From Geosiphon pyriformis (lineage: Eukaryota; Glomeromycota; Glomeromycetes; Archaeosporales; Geosiphonaceae): a stretch of 64,000 nucleotides of DNA. Below are positions 49,423 through 61,624 of this stretch, piece by piece; within the stretch, counting starts at the first letter, position 1, and each line of letters starts with the position of its first letter. A program made the position numbers and the translations under genes. The DNA is taken from assembly GCA_016748015.1 (NCBI GenBank), contig JAAOMT010000760.1:540039-604038 (forward strand). Reading direction: 5' to 3'. Under the pieces are notes generated by a model, which saw only the letters and a list, made by a program, of their open reading frames with translations, did not search any database and was not told where the DNA came from.

Positions 49423-50676
49423 TTATTTTAGATTATGAGCTTTCCAAGCAGCCCACCAAGTATCAATTCCATCGACGAATCCAAGATGACGCTGGTTCCA
49501 TCCCAACAAGGTTTGTGCTTTTTTGTTACTTGTTATCGTTTGAGTTGCAAGCCCTTCTTCCATAGGATTATTAGGGTTAGGTGAAGTAAAGGATATCACA
49601 TTTTGGGGGTTTTCTGATCGAGTAATTTAGTGTTCATTACATTTTTTTGAATCACTGTTAGGATGGAAAAGCGAACGATTAAGTAATTTTATTTACCTTT
49701 ATATCCAGTAACCCTGGCCACAGCCTCAAGACAATCACTAACTGATTCAGATTGGTTATTGGTAATATTAAATATATGACCTTTAACCAAATCTGCATTT
49801 TTAACAACTCGAAGATAGGCGTCAGCTTCAAAAAACCACATTAATATTAACACTATGATTTTTGGATAATCGAGAAAAACATATCCATTTATTTTATTAC
49901 CTATATCATCAACGTGGACAAGACTCCACCTGAGATTCGGAACACCAGGATGTGAAAGTATTCCAGCCAATGCACCACCAAACCAAAGTCCAGTTAAGGA
50001 ACCAGATTTCCCATAAATCTCTCCCGGACGAATCACAATTCCATTGAAATCGGAAGATGAAATGACCTTTTGTTCAATGGGAACTCTCCATGATATAAAA
50101 GGTGGTACATTGTTTAGTGGAGTATTTTCCGTCACAATTTCTGAACCATTGTCTCCATGAATCTGTATTTTAGGGAAGCGAAGATGAAAATAAGCTTTTA
50201 TGAAAAAAGAGTTTTTGTGATAAAAGAATTAATTTCAAATATGAAATATTGAATTATTACCCAAAGACCGGAAGTATAAATATAAGTCAACTTTTTTTGA
50301 TTATTGACTGCACGTCTTTTTGAAATGGTTTCAATTGTAGCGATAATATGTTCGGCATGTACAGTTCCGTTTTCATAGTTCACTGTAGTGTCAATTACTA
50401 CGTCAACCTTTTCAGCGATTGTGGACCATTTATTAACGTCTTTTACATCTCCAAGCACGGGAATGACTGTAAAAACAGGGTTGACGATAAATTTATTGAA
50501 AAAATAGACCAAAATATTAATATATCTAATTCGGTTTTACTCTCGTCTTTTGTCAATATCTTGGCTTTTTCCTCGCTTCGCGATAATCCATAAACTTGAT
50601 ATCCAGCTCGAGCCAATTCTACTGCAATTTCCTTTCCAAGATATCCCGTAGAACCTAGAATTAATACTTTTACCAT
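49423..50676 (-). CDS. NAD(P)-dependent epimerase/dehydratase family protein (extended SDR-like)
   Basis: Five exons on the minus strand: 50676-50541, 50466-50261, 50162-49901, 49825-49697 and 49613-49423, giving 307 aa. The N-terminus VKVLILGSTGYLGKEIAVEL is the Rossmann fold with the GxTGYLG dinucleotide-binding motif. IIPVLGDVKD, YIYTSGLW, VIRPGEIYG and LVHVDDIADAY are typical of this family. The C-terminus ends in LLGWNQRHLGFVDGI and TWWAAWKAHN. The classical YxxxK active site is not evident: the matching area reads WRVPIEQKV, as in some NmrA-like relatives. It may therefore bind cofactor without standard epimerase chemistry. Cytosolic, with no signal or membrane segment. Intron 3 happens to be translatable, which can mislead gene callers. 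A decayed copy lies at 33.0-33.6 kb. Confidence 0.92.
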
Positions 50677-51400
50677 TTTTTAAAAGTATAATGGAATAGT
50701 TCACTATCGAGGAAATGTATTTAAATAAAATCAATTTTCTACGGTGGATTTCTGAAAATGAATATTGGTTATTAATCTTTATATTTTTCAAGTCCCGATC
50801 TCTATTAAACTCTTGGATATATGATCTTTTCAGTTTTTTAAAGTTTGCTGAATAATATAATATTATTTGTAATCAATAATAAAAAGTTAGTGTTTTAAAT
50901 TTAGTAGTAAAAGAAAAAGACGATTTTAATTAAAAATTGCATCATCGGAAGTGGTAGAACATGGTGGCTCTTCGTTAAGCCGAAGATAGATAAACTGTCC
51001 GTAAAACCCGAAAATTTAACCGTTACTTTGATTATGATTGCAAGAAATTTATTAATAATTAAAAAATGAACAAACGAGAAAATCAACATGAAATTTTTTT
51101 GTATCCTTGAATCTAGGATATATTATTTTGTAAAACTTGGTTTGTGAGATCAAGCTCAATTGGAATATTTGGTTAAGCATGACTTTTGGGATCATTTGCA
51201 TCTTTTCAAAAACGTGCTGTAATGTTACAAAAAAAATTATTTGCTATATTTGAATGCTTATATTATTCGTATTCACCAATATACATGGTTTTATACATGG
51301 CTGGCTTAAATCATTATCCAAGGCTCACTAAAAATAGAGTAACTACTTTACTTCGTTTATTAAAAATTGAAAAGGGAATTTAGAAATTTAGCCCAGTGAC
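50677..51400. other. Upstream region of the epimerase gene and spacer
   Basis: The first few hundred bases should hold the epimerase promoter. A 65-codon plus-strand frame at 51,186-51,383 (AIFECLYYSYSPIYMVLYMA inside it) has mixed composition but matches nothing I know. Confidence 0.4.
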
Positions 51401-54000
51401 CCATTATTTATAGATGAATCACAAACGCGTAGACTTTCACAAATTTATTTTGGAAAAAGCAGCAAACAATGATTGTATTTACTTAGCATATGCACATATA
51501 GTCACTGCATATTAAAATTCAAAAAATATGTAACGATAAATTTAATTGCAATCAAAAATAAAAGATTTCTAAAAAAGAACGATCCAAAAAAATGGTTAAA
51601 GTAGGAAATTTAACAAAAAATTATTAAAAATAAAATAAGTTGAGTTATAAGATATTTTCAACATTCAAATCATAAATATTTAGCAACAATATGACAATAA
51701 ATTTTTTAACACAACTAGTATTAAACATTTATTAAACATTTGGGCAATAGAAAAAAAAGTTGTTAATAATATTGATTAACACAATATTATTAAAATTGAA
51801 TAAAAATCAATTCTTTGTATAAGTTATATGTTTTAAACATTAAGTAAACTGTGCCACCTTATTTTTTGTAAAAATAAGAGGTTTTGATTGTGTTATACAT
51901 TTCTCAAGCCAATTGAATATAATATATGACAAATAGTTAATATTAAAACTTTCTGGCCTGTTTATTTCTCAACGATTTTTTATTTGCTGAAAAATAATTG
52001 TAAATTTTAACTTATTTTGATTGTACCAAACTGTTTAAAATTATGATTATTATTTGTCTTTATTCAAGGTGGCCAGCTGGTACATAATTTGATTTGATAA
52101 AACCAGTTTTGATGTGTTATTTTAAAGCATCACATTTAACAATTTTGCAGCATAAATAGAAAATAAATATTCTACTACATTGTGCACCAGTAAGTTTCAT
52201 TGCAAAAAATAATAATATTTTTAAACGAGATTATTATAATTAAATTATTATTCTATTTTTTATTTAAATTATAGTTAAAAGAATCTTAATACATATTTCA
52301 CTAATAGCTATATATACATTCTTTTCATTTTAATAAAATGGCTCATAATATTGCTTTTTAAACCATATTTAAGGTTGCGGAAAAACAATAGTAAAAAAAC
52401 TAAATCTTTACTTCCAAGTGTAAATAACCTTAATATTATTCTGAAGAAAAGATTGTAAGCTAAAAATTAAGGCATTATTCAAGACTAAAAAAAAAATCAA
52501 AAAAAACTTATATACAAAAAACACATATATTTAAAGTTTGGTGTCAATTTCAAATTAGATGCTACTTTTGAGATGACTGTACATTTATCTAATTAACATC
52601 TTTTATTATTAAATTTATTTTATTTTTTGAAATTCGATAAGCTTTTAGATGTTGCTTGATACAATTGAAATTTTTAAAAACTCAATTACACACTAGTTTT
52701 ACATTTAAAAATTAATATCATAATACTTAAAAATAAGAATAAAAATATTTATGTTAAACTATTTTATTTTGTCAAAATATCAATATAAATTTGATTTCAG
52801 CAATAAAAATTGAAATCCCACAAAAAGTTTCGTTATTTTTCTTTACAAAAAAACTAAATTTTAATTTCGACGAAAATAATAATTCAAGTTTATTTTATAT
52901 TTTAATCTTAATTAAAATAAAAAATTATAAATTATGCTTGAAATAACAAACATTAAATAACTGGATAATAAAAAATAATAAACATTAAACTGAAAAAGCA
53001 AATTAAACACAATTTTTTCAAAATATTTTAAGCAATTAAATTAAATAATTTGAAAAATTTGCAACAAAAACTTCAGTTTTTTGTTTGTGTAAATTAAAAA
53101 ATTATATTATTCCTTTATTCCAAATTTTTTTTTCTACAATCAGAAATAATAGTTTTACTAAGATTTTAGAATTTATTTCGTCTTCTATTGCCTTTTTTTA
53201 TGCCTATTTCTATCTGCCAATTTGAATTGCTTTTTCATTGCTAGAAGCAATAGCGATAAGATTTTTATTCGTTACAATATATTTTACACTCATTGTAGTG
53301 TAAATTAAGAAATATATTTTTAAGTTGCTGACATTTAAAAAAACTAATTTAATTTTTTTAACAACACTGTACTTTCAGTATAAGAATATATTCAAAGTCG
53401 ACATATTTAAATAGTATATTAAAAATAAAAAATGCAAAATTAACATAAATATTTTCTAATATTTTATTATAAATTTTGAGATAAAAATTTTAATTAAGAA
53501 TATCCAATTCTATTATTTGTAATTATCGTAAAAATGACTTGAATCAATCAAAAATAATTTAAATGTAATTTACTTCAAAAAATATAAAAAATAAAATATT
53601 TTAAACCAAAATTAAATAGAAATCAGTGCTTTCAGTTTAAATTTATTTCAGTTTATAATTTATTTTAAGTAAATAAAATTATATTTGATTGTATCATAAA
53701 TATTTTATATTAAAAATATAAAATTAAACCATTTATTTATAATAAGTTTAAAGTAAAATAAAAATAAAATTATTGTTAGATTATTGTTTTTATAATAATA
53801 GATTCTCTATAATATTTTATAATTTAAGTTTTAAAAATCAAATTTTTTACTATATTGTAAATACAACCAGCCTTATATTACAATTATGTAATTACAACAG
53901 GTTTAATTAAAATCATTCAATAGATATATTCAAAAATTTAAAAGTTTCATTAATATTTATATCAAAAAATCAAGAATATCAGTTCAGTTATTTAAAGATG
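51401..54000. other. AT island, no genes
   Basis: Composition like the 6.8-11.4 kb island: sampled lines hold about four G+C in 60 bases. A somewhat richer interval at about 52,060-52,210 is the only exception. No coding relic could be read. Confidence 0.65.
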
Positions 54001-55360
54001 ATCAGCTGAGAGAGACGCATGATTAAGCAAGTTACAAAGCCAATGAAAATGTCAATTTTATCGGTAGCCAAATTCTGTCAAGCAGACCCATTCACAAGCA
54101 TCTTTATTTTTGGGATTAATGCTTCAATATTTGATCTTTAAATGATACTAAAGAAACTTACCTATCTTTAACCAGCGAGGAAGGACTGAAACTCTGTTGA
54201 ATTATGATGAAGGTGCCTTTTACCTGAAAAAATATCAAATTATTAGAATCATGGAATATCCAAACCCTATTTGGTTATAGCACGAAAATATTAATTTTTG
54301 AAAGTTAAAAAACTACCAAGTTCTGAAATCCAAAGGGATAATTGAAAATTTTCTCTGTTAAAATTAATCTTCAATTCACTGGGTGACAATTCCCATCACT
54401 CACCAATCAATCTTTATGCACTTTCAAGCAACCGAGGGTTGGTAAATGGATGGCTGTGCATACGCTCGTCTCAATGAATGAGTGTTCAAGACAGACTCGA
54501 TAAAGAAAAATCGATGCGAATTTCCACGGAGATACGATGAAGGGAAATCATGTGGAGGAATAAAAGATAAGGGAAGGGAAAAAACAAATGCGAAGAGATT
54601 AGACTAATTTTTTCCATCATTGTTAAACGGCTCATATATATTAACAGATATTTTCAAAGCAACCAATACACTAAGTAATGCTTTTTTGTCACAATGTTTA
54701 GTCGAAACAAGACAAGAAAAAGCTTTACGACTTGATACTTATGCAATTTACAGTGAACAACATGCCTCTTCATTGCACCATAAAAAATGGAAGGCTTGGA
54801 TGAAACTAGTACAGTACGCGTCATGGGGATTCTTTATTTTTTCTAGTAAATCATATGAAGTCGTCGAATGCTGCTAGAAAAGTCCAGAAGCTTTGAAAAT
54901 CATGTACAATATTGGAATCGAAAAAAAATCGGCACAAATAAAAAGCGAAAATTTCGTAAAGACCCATTTTTTCCCTGTATATCTTCGTTGTTTCTTTAGT
55001 TTGACAAGCACTGCCGACACGAACCAAAGAAAACGATTCCTCTCTCTCAAGGGGAAATGTAAAAAAAAATTATGAAAAAAGGAGAAAGATGATAATAAAC
55101 ACATAAAGGTCGATATATTAATTAAGAAAGTCCTACGATTATTTTGGTAAGAGCTGGTAGCCGGTTCACTTGATGGTATTTCTCTCATAGCCATTGAAAA
55201 AAGATATTGTCATTTTGCTTAAGTAGATGATGGTGAGCCTGATTCATGATGGAATGATAGCGTGAAATTTTGGAGTGTGTCATAATCATATTTTTAAATA
55301 AGAGACTTGAGTAAAAATCTCCACGGCTACTGAATATATAATTTAAAAGGATCATTCTCA
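54001..55360. other. Spacer downstream of the bHLH gene
   Basis: More complex sequence on both strands with several 60-106 codon frames, none with family signatures or splice partners. Part of it is probably the 3' UTR of the bHLH gene. Confidence 0.4.
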
Positions 55361-56899
55361 TCAACACAACAGTTGTTGAACAGTCATTCTACGTGTTGGT
55401 GTCTCTTCTAGATGTTCCTCCATATCATTGAGACTATTATTGCATTCTTGCCAATTTTGCTGTTCCTCTTCAGACATCACAATATCAGTCATTTGACAGT
55501 CCTGAGCTGTTTGTGTCTCTATGTCACGAGTTTTCATGTTAATTTGCGCAGAACTTATTAGATGTTCATTATTTTTAGAAGTTGCAGCAAATTTGAAGGG
55601 AGAAGAGGACAAACTCAAATTGAGTTCGTTGTTCTTTAATTGATTTGCAATAAGTGACGTAGATGAGAATTTATCTGCTCTTAGGGTCGTTGTGTTGCTT
55701 GATGATAATATTGAGAGTTGACGTGATTCGATTGGTTCAGAATTATTCGATTCTTCGTTGATAGTCGTATCTGAACCTCGTTGTTCGTCGCTCTCCGCAT
55801 CACCAACATGTTGAGTCGACATCATGCTTGAAGACGATGATACGGATCCTCGCTTTCTTGGATAATCTTCGTCATTTGTTTCGCGTCCTTGCAATGAATG
55901 TGAGGAGGCATTTGATCGTGAAGGAATTTCATATCGATCAAATTTCGATTTTTTGACGGTTTTACGTTCTCCCATATTGCAATCGTCGTCATTTTGGGAA
56001 TCTTGAGAATTGGACCTTTCACGTCGATCCCTCATCTCAGCGACCTTACCCTGCAAATACTCAATATAATCGATGGCACTCTGTAGAATATTCAATTTGT
56101 GTAAATGATCTTGGTCGGCGCAACTCGGGATCAAATCTTTGAGTTGCATAATTTTGTCATTTATGCGTTCACGTCGTCTTCGCTCAATTGCTGAATGTGA
56201 AACTTTACGAGCTAATTCACGCTCATCAGCCGTGGAACGTGATTTTTCTACTGCCGCAGTAGCCGCAGCTGATGATGAGCCACAAGATGGTGGCTGATGT
56301 GGCAATCCTGCATGAATTATTGAGATGTGATGTTGCATTATTGGGCGATTACTATTGGAAGACGAGCTGACAGCAACAGGAGGATCTCCAACGAGAGGAA
56401 AGGAAAAGATAGCTGCAGATGGACCGATGGGTTGTTTTGGAAGAATCCTTTCATACCGTGTTGAAGATATGTTCGTTGAGTTGCTGTTGGCAAGGGTGGC
56501 TTGCGTATGAGTTGGAGATGGTGGAAGTCGTAATTGCTGTTGCTGTTGTTGAGAGTGAATAACGTGATTTAAAGATTGAAGAGGAGGGGGTAACTTGAAA
56601 ACTGATTGTCCAGCTCCATATTCATGCTGTGATGGGTTTGAAAAAGGGGATACTGGTGGTGTTTCAAACGGTGGTAACATCATACCACCAGAACCAGGGA
56701 TCTGAGGTGTCATTGGGTTTGCTAGCGGTGAACTTGTTGGAGAAATCGGCATTATAGATGCTGTTGCGAGTTGTTGCGGCGCTATCCTCAAGTTAAATCC
56801 AGACGAAGAAGGTGGTGCTGGAACTATAGGGCGAAACATTGAAAGGTTTGGTGTCGATTGAGAATTCGAAATCGCCGACTGGTGTTTTCGTTGTTGCAT
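55361..56899 (-). CDS. bHLH transcription factor
   Basis: A single exon of 512 aa from the ATG at 56,899. The frame is open further up to 57,001, but only from a GTG, so I take the first ATG (MQQRKHQSAIS). The bHLH domain is at about residues 230-290. Its basic part is RKVSHSAIERRRRERINDKI, with the His-Glu-Arg triplet that contacts CACGTG-type E-boxes. It is followed by MQLKDLIPSC, a loop and NILQSAIDYIEYLQGKV. Arg stands where SREBPs have Tyr, and no membrane segment exists, so it is not an SREBP and not an obvious substrate of the S2P protease in this window. The N-terminal half is Pro/Ser/Gln-rich (with a QQQQQ run) and the C-terminal half is Ser/Asn/Glu-rich. Probably nuclear. A first non-coding or short coding exon upstream cannot be excluded. 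Confidence 0.92.
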   Translation of the reverse strand: MQQRKHQSAISNSQSTPNLSMFRPIVPAPPSSSGFNLRIAPQQLATASIMPISPTSSPLANPMTPQIPGSGGMMLPPFETPPVSPFSNPSQHEYGAGQSVFKLPPPLQSLNHVIHSQQQQQQLRLPPSPTHTQATLANSNSTNISSTRYERILPKQPIGPSAAIFSFPLVGDPPVAVSSSSNSNRPIMQHHISIIHAGLPHQPPSCGSSSAAATAAVEKSRSTADERELARKVSHSAIERRRRERINDKIMQLKDLIPSCADQDHLHKLNILQSAIDYIEYLQGKVAEMRDRRERSNSQDSQNDDDCNMGERKTVKKSKFDRYEIPSRSNASSHSLQGRETNDEDYPRKRGSVSSSSSMMSTQHVGDAESDEQRGSDTTINEESNNSEPIESRQLSILSSSNTTTLRADKFSSTSLIANQLKNNELNLSLSSSPFKFAATSKNNEHLISSAQINMKTRDIETQTAQDCQMTDIVMSEEEQQNWQECNNSLNDMEEHLEETPTRRMTVQQLLC

Positions 56900-57416
56900 C
56901 TTGTATTCGTAAATAGGGCGTAAAAACTTATCGAATGAATGATTCGTTTTTGCCGAATGTTTCGGTATATTTATATTGCAAAATATGTTTATGTGTGACA
57001 CGTCAAATGATAGGGGGTTTTCGTTTAAATAGGTAGCAGGACAATTTCAAAAATTCTCAAGCTCTAAAAAAAAAGAGGGAAAGTCGTTAAGAATAGGGTT
57101 TAAAATTGAGGAGAGGTAAAATTATACTTGGGTTGGTGTAAGCTTGAATATATGCGTTTTGACTAAAAAATTTAGTTTTCGTCATAATTTTAAAATATGA
57201 TATATACTTAATAGTAGGTTTATTTGCATTGAACGCGTAAACAGATATGCAAACTTTAATTAGTGGTCTTCAAGTTTTCATGGACTCAACAGGTGTATAA
57301 TCAATGAAAAGTAGGTATATGGTATTGCTTCAAAGAAGAGTTTCAATTTAAAAAAGATAATGCATTGGTATTTAGGATAAAAATCGAGACCAAATTATCC
57401 AGCAATTGGCGGCATA
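56900..57416. other. Upstream region of the bHLH gene
   Basis: About 500 bases without a gene, presumably leader and promoter. No site recognised. Confidence 0.5.
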
Positions 57417-58250
57417 CTAAACGAGATGAGATAAAATTTGAAAATCGAAAACCCTAATCCCCTGATTGCGAATAGAATCGGCCAATACTTTTGAAGCGTG
57501 GACGAGGTTATATGAATTGATTGGTCGACGCAAGACGTCATTGTTCAAACGCTGATCAGTGCTAAAAAAAGTTGTATGACTTTTTAGTGGCAGATCTAGC
57601 ATCAGAATGGGTTTTCACGAGCTGCAAACAAATAAAGATGATCAATCTTGTCTGGAAAAACGATCCCATCCAGGAAAAGAGCAAAATGTGTCAAGGAAGA
57701 GGCATGATGGTCAATTTTTGTGCATCGATTCGCTAACATGTCATTAAATGAAGCACGTGTGTTTCTGATTGGATGTTGAATGAGTCGGGAGTCGGTTTCT
57801 AAATTTCCAAAAGCAAAAGGAGAGCTTTGTTGAACCATATATGATCCGATTTGGAAATGGGGTGGTTGGCATGTGAGACGTTAAAAATTCCCATTGGGCA
57901 CGAAAGGATAGAATATTTGAGTAATAAATCGCTGTGTATAAATATTTCCGTTAAAATCGGGAGTATTGCAAGCTGTGAAAAAGGGTTTTGTGAAATTGTT
58001 GACGGTTTGTAGAGCTTTTGGCTTAGTTTCTTTTCAAGATCTGCCCAAATGTTTGTCCCACTTTGGCAGTTTGTTACAGATTGAACATGGGAATACGAAA
58101 TGTCGTAATCTTGAGTCTTGTCGCTGGAAAATGATTTTATGAGAGATACAGATAAAGATAATGGATCAAGGACAAAAGAATAAATTTTTTCCTTCAACAG
58201 AAAACACGAACACTGAATTATGAGAGTGGTCACAGCCTTTTTGGGTATGG
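57417..58250 (-). CDS. Unidentified multi-frame coding region (gene or relic)
   Basis: Three minus-strand frames follow each other: 58,233-57,799, 57,838-57,602 and 57,602-57,417. All have protein-like composition with good CpG content (for example TNIWADLEKKLSQKLYKPST; HFALFLDGIVFPDKIDHLYL; INSYNLVHASKVLADSIRNQ). They overlap and lie in different frames, so a working gene needs splicing or the locus is frameshifted. A tttgcag acceptor exists between frames 2 and 3, but I found no set of donors giving a clean join. The family is not recognised. It lies in the same orientation as the bHLH gene, directly upstream of it. Confidence 0.4.
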
Positions 58251-58339
58251 ATCGTTCTTGGGGACTCTTTTAATGATGAAATTTTTTTTAGAAAGTTGAA
58301 TACTGGTTATCAATCAAAATTTAATAATTATTACACGAT

Positions 58340-58382
58340 GAAGTTTAGATATAGGAAGTTTAGATATAGGAAGTTTAGATGG
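58340..58382. repeat. 15-base tandem repeat, nearly three units
   Basis: Unit GAAGTTTAGATATAG occurs twice in full and a third time truncated. Confidence 0.9.
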
Positions 58383-58502
58383 AAAAATACTGTTAATATT
58401 ATCTGTTGACGGATTGTAACACACGCTATTCTGCTTCCCTATTATTTTAAGGTGTCACATACCGTCATTGACAAATACTTATCCCAAAGCTAAAATTTTT
58501 GG

Positions 58503-58870
58503 TTAACAGATCTGATTCCGAATTTTCACACAACGGTCCTCTGGAGTTTTGGCCCGGAAGAAATAGGTTTCTGGAGCAAGATTTACAAGGGAAATCTTGA
58601 ACTGATCGGCATCGTGTTCACGTCTAAAGTTTTTATTCGTTGGATCATCTATATTATGAATAATTTTTTCTAAGAAATGTCAGGGAGCCAAAAGTTTTTA
58701 CAAGGTAAAAATTTCGGCGATAGAATTTTACTTTATAGTGACGTTAATTTATTCCACTAATAAACTTTGCCAGTGCCACCAGAAAAATATTTACCTCTTA
58801 TAAAATGGATGACTTTGGCACGAGAAGTCAAATTTTGGTAAACCAACATGTGTGTTGCACACTGTTGCAT
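58503..58870 (-). CDS. Small two-exon gene of 80 aa, unidentified
   Basis: Exon 1, 58870-58795, opens with ATG (MQQCATHMLVYQNLTSRAKV). Exon 2, 58669-58503, is joined through a gtaaat donor and cttag acceptor in phase 1. The product ends with DQFKISLVNLAPETYFFRAK, then TPEDRCVKIRNQIC. It has no membrane helix. GC and CpG content are higher than in flanking DNA, which supports coding. In exon 1 a second frame is also open (FDFSCQSHPFYKR), but it meets a stop when spliced to exon 2. A longer gene with upstream exons is possible. No family recognised. Confidence 0.45.
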
Positions 58871-60098
58871 TATGAAGGACAAAGAATTTTGACTTTAACA
58901 AGTGTGGTTTTACCTAAGCATATGCATCTTTAAATGTTTTCTTTCGATGCATACAATCAATGAAACAAGGGACTTTATAGTAAAATATTTACAAACTAAG
59001 AAAAATTTCATATCTGAATTTGACTATTATATAAAATACACGGAATTATTAAGAGTTTAAATGGATTGTGAAAATTATAAAATTCCAAACGGTAATAAAT
59101 TTTTAAATTTTTGTAAAAATCTAAAATCACCAGAAAAATTGAGATTAGATTTTCATAATTTGCAGACAAAAAATGTTTTTTAAAATTTTATAAAATTTAC
59201 AAAATTGGTTTATGAAGTTTAAAAATTAAATTATTTTTTTATAATTCAAAGTCTCTAAACAAAATACCTGACTGAATAAAATACTTTAAGGGAAAAAATA
59301 AGACTTTTAGACTCTGTACAAAAATTTTAAAAAAATATCGTTTTTAAAGTTAATACTTTCCTAGTAAAAAAATAAAAGTTTATTTTTTAATGTTTTTATT
59401 TTATATTTTTGCAAGATTAAAAGGTCAATCAAAGTTATCTTTAGTGAAATAAAATTGTGATGAATCATGTATTATAAAATATTATGGTTATGCTAAAAGC
59501 CTTTAATTAAAGAAGTAATGTGAAAAGACTTTGAAGTATAGTTAATACAAAAAATGACATTTAATTATTTCAATTAATTTTTTATTATTTTTAATTTCAA
59601 TTTTTTGGTATAAATAAAACTATTGATAAAATTAAATTTGAAAGTTATTTTTAAATGTCAATTGCTTGGTTAATGTTGGATTTAATAAAATAACAACATT
59701 TATTTCTTAAATTAAAGAAAAAATTTTAAAACAAAGGTTATTATACAATAAATTCAAATAAGTTCATTAAAAAATGATTTTTTATATAAAACTTGTAAAT
59801 TAAATTTTAATGTATAAAACAATTATATTAGTCTTATTATAGTCCAAATCTTAATCCAATCAAAAGTTTGTAAAGAAAAAAGTAGTCGCCTAGAACTTAT
59901 TTAAATAAAGTTTTCTAGTTATATTGAAAATAGTAATAAGGAATTCAAATTATTTAGCTAGTGAGATGGTAACGCAACTCAATCTACCCAAATTTTTGGT
60001 TAATTTGGGAAACTTTTATTGTATTTTATAGCAATTGGTACTTGAGAAATCCACATATTTTGATCAAAATGGAGTCACTTTCCAGAACGGGATAAATT
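58871..60098. other. AT-rich spacer
   Basis: No gene seen between the small gene and lipase-like gene B. The right end carries the 3' UTR of gene B. Confidence 0.55.
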
Positions 60099-61624
60099 TT
60101 AGCCTTCGAACTTATAAAAATCTTCAGTTTGGTAAAATTTATCCGTACAACTTCCAAATTTTGTTCCAAAATAGATAAATTTTTGGGGATTTTGATTGTT
60201 TTCATCATCAATGGTACCGAGATTACATTCCTAAAAAACGATTCCAAATAAGAAAGTTTTAAAAGAAATCGAATAATCAAATGTGGTGTTCTTTCAAAAT
60301 TACTTGATTTTCCCCACGTGAACTTGATCGATGGGTTGAGATGGGACACTCATAAATTATACCATTATCAGGCTTCCACTCCTCATTTGAGCAATCACAA
60401 CTAAGTCCTGATATCCAAATTTCTCTTTCATGATGCCTTAAATTAGGTTGAGAAAGAAATTCTCTCGAAAGCCAACTATTAGAATGTGTCACTCGATATA
60501 ATGGGAGTAATTTTTCAGATCGATCCTTTTGGAAAGTTTTTTCCACCATTTCAGCAAATAATTGGTTACCAATCCGAGGTGAGTCAAATGTCACAATGTA
60601 GATTTTTGAAACATTTATTGGCCATTTTTCTTGTAATTCATTTAAAACAGCTGCTTTGAAATAAATTGCTGCTAATAAAGCGTATGCTATGAATTTATCA
60701 AAACTTAGTATCAGAGGCAGTTTTTATTGGAAAAAAGTGGACAATGAAATCCCAATTGAAAACATCATAATAAATTACCACCACCGATTTCATGCCCAGT
60801 GAAGTAAAACCTCATAAATTGAACCGTTGAAATAGGTTCGCTTTCCAATATAGAGTGAATTTTCTTTAAAATTTGAGGCATCATTTTCTTTACATCAGAA
60901 TTCCAAGCTGAATCAACATTACAAGCTTGATGAAGTATGAAATTACGTTTCATCTGAGTAAAACTTATTGGCCTGTTTTGCCAATCTTGTCGCGAGAGTT
61001 TTCGCCCTTTGAAATATACAATCAAATCACTACCGAATAAAACTCTTCCTCGTACTACATCAGCTATTAAAGAACGAAAACTATTTAATTCGGACCAAAT
61101 ATTGTAAATTTAGAATAAATTTATTGAATAAAGAAATTTATTGAATAAAGAAATTTATTACCTTTTATCCCACTTTCTTCAACCATATTTCCAATTTTAT
61201 TAGATTGTCGGCAATATCCCAAATTTGCGTAGAAAGTCATTGCTTTAAGATAACGCAAAACCTGTAGATCTGTCAGTTGTTTTCTTTTGAAAGAATTTCG
61301 TTTCTGAATCAGTTGTGTTGGAGCTTTATTTTTTGTAGTTCTAAAAATGTTATTGTTGTGGATTAAATCTTGTCTCTTGATCACAAGATTGGAAATATCG
61401 TCCAAAGATGAAATTTTTATTTTTGAATTTTCCCGATTGATTAAAAAATTTCTTGGATAGTCTTTTATCCATGGAATAAAACTCTTGTCATTATTTATTG
61501 ATTTCAGCCTTTCGAAATTTGAAAAAACTTTTATAAAATATTGGGTTAATGTTTTTGGTAAGGAACTGAGATACAAGAATAAAAAGAATATTCCGAAAAA
61601 TATATTTTTAATAAATTTCATCAT
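60099..61624 (-). CDS. Class-3 lipase-like protein B (nucleophile Ser replaced by Glu)
   Basis: Four exons on the minus strand: 61624-61162, 61063-60779, 60686-60304 and 60230-60099, giving 420 aa. The N-terminus is a signal anchor (about residues 4-22, FIKNIFFGIFFLFLYLSSL). Core landmarks match gene A: FYANLGYCRQSN, VYFKGRKLSRQDW, YFTGHEIGG (244-249), AYALLAAIYF, VTFDSPRIGN, YRVTHSN, RHHEREIWI, LSCDC and ECN. The nucleophile position (246) is Glu, and the acid position is Ser (320) instead of Asp. Only His 334/335 remains, so hydrolase activity by the usual triad is not possible. All three introns interrupt the protein at the same places as in gene A, which shows common origin by DNA duplication. 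Intron 1 contains a 17-base tandem duplication. Probably membrane-anchored in the secretory pathway. Confidence 0.92.
61124..61157. repeat. 17-base tandem duplication inside intron 1 of lipase-like gene B
   Basis: Unit TTGAATAAAGAAATTTA occurs twice in direct succession just inside the donor end of the intron. Confidence 0.9.

Noticed and set aside
49826-49900. Coding extension GNKINGYVFLDYPK in the epimerase
   Set aside because: It is flanked by a gtaata donor and a gaag acceptor. Removing it restores the family sequence VHVDDIADAYLR, so it is an intron that happens to be open.
50940-51010. Possible tRNA (segment with TGGCTCTTCGTTAAGCCGAAGA)
   Set aside because: An anticodon-like hairpin can be drawn, but there is no matching acceptor stem and no B box.
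55361-57001. bHLH protein as an SREBP substrate of the S2P protease
   Set aside because: The basic region has Arg where SREBPs have the diagnostic Tyr, and there are no membrane segments.
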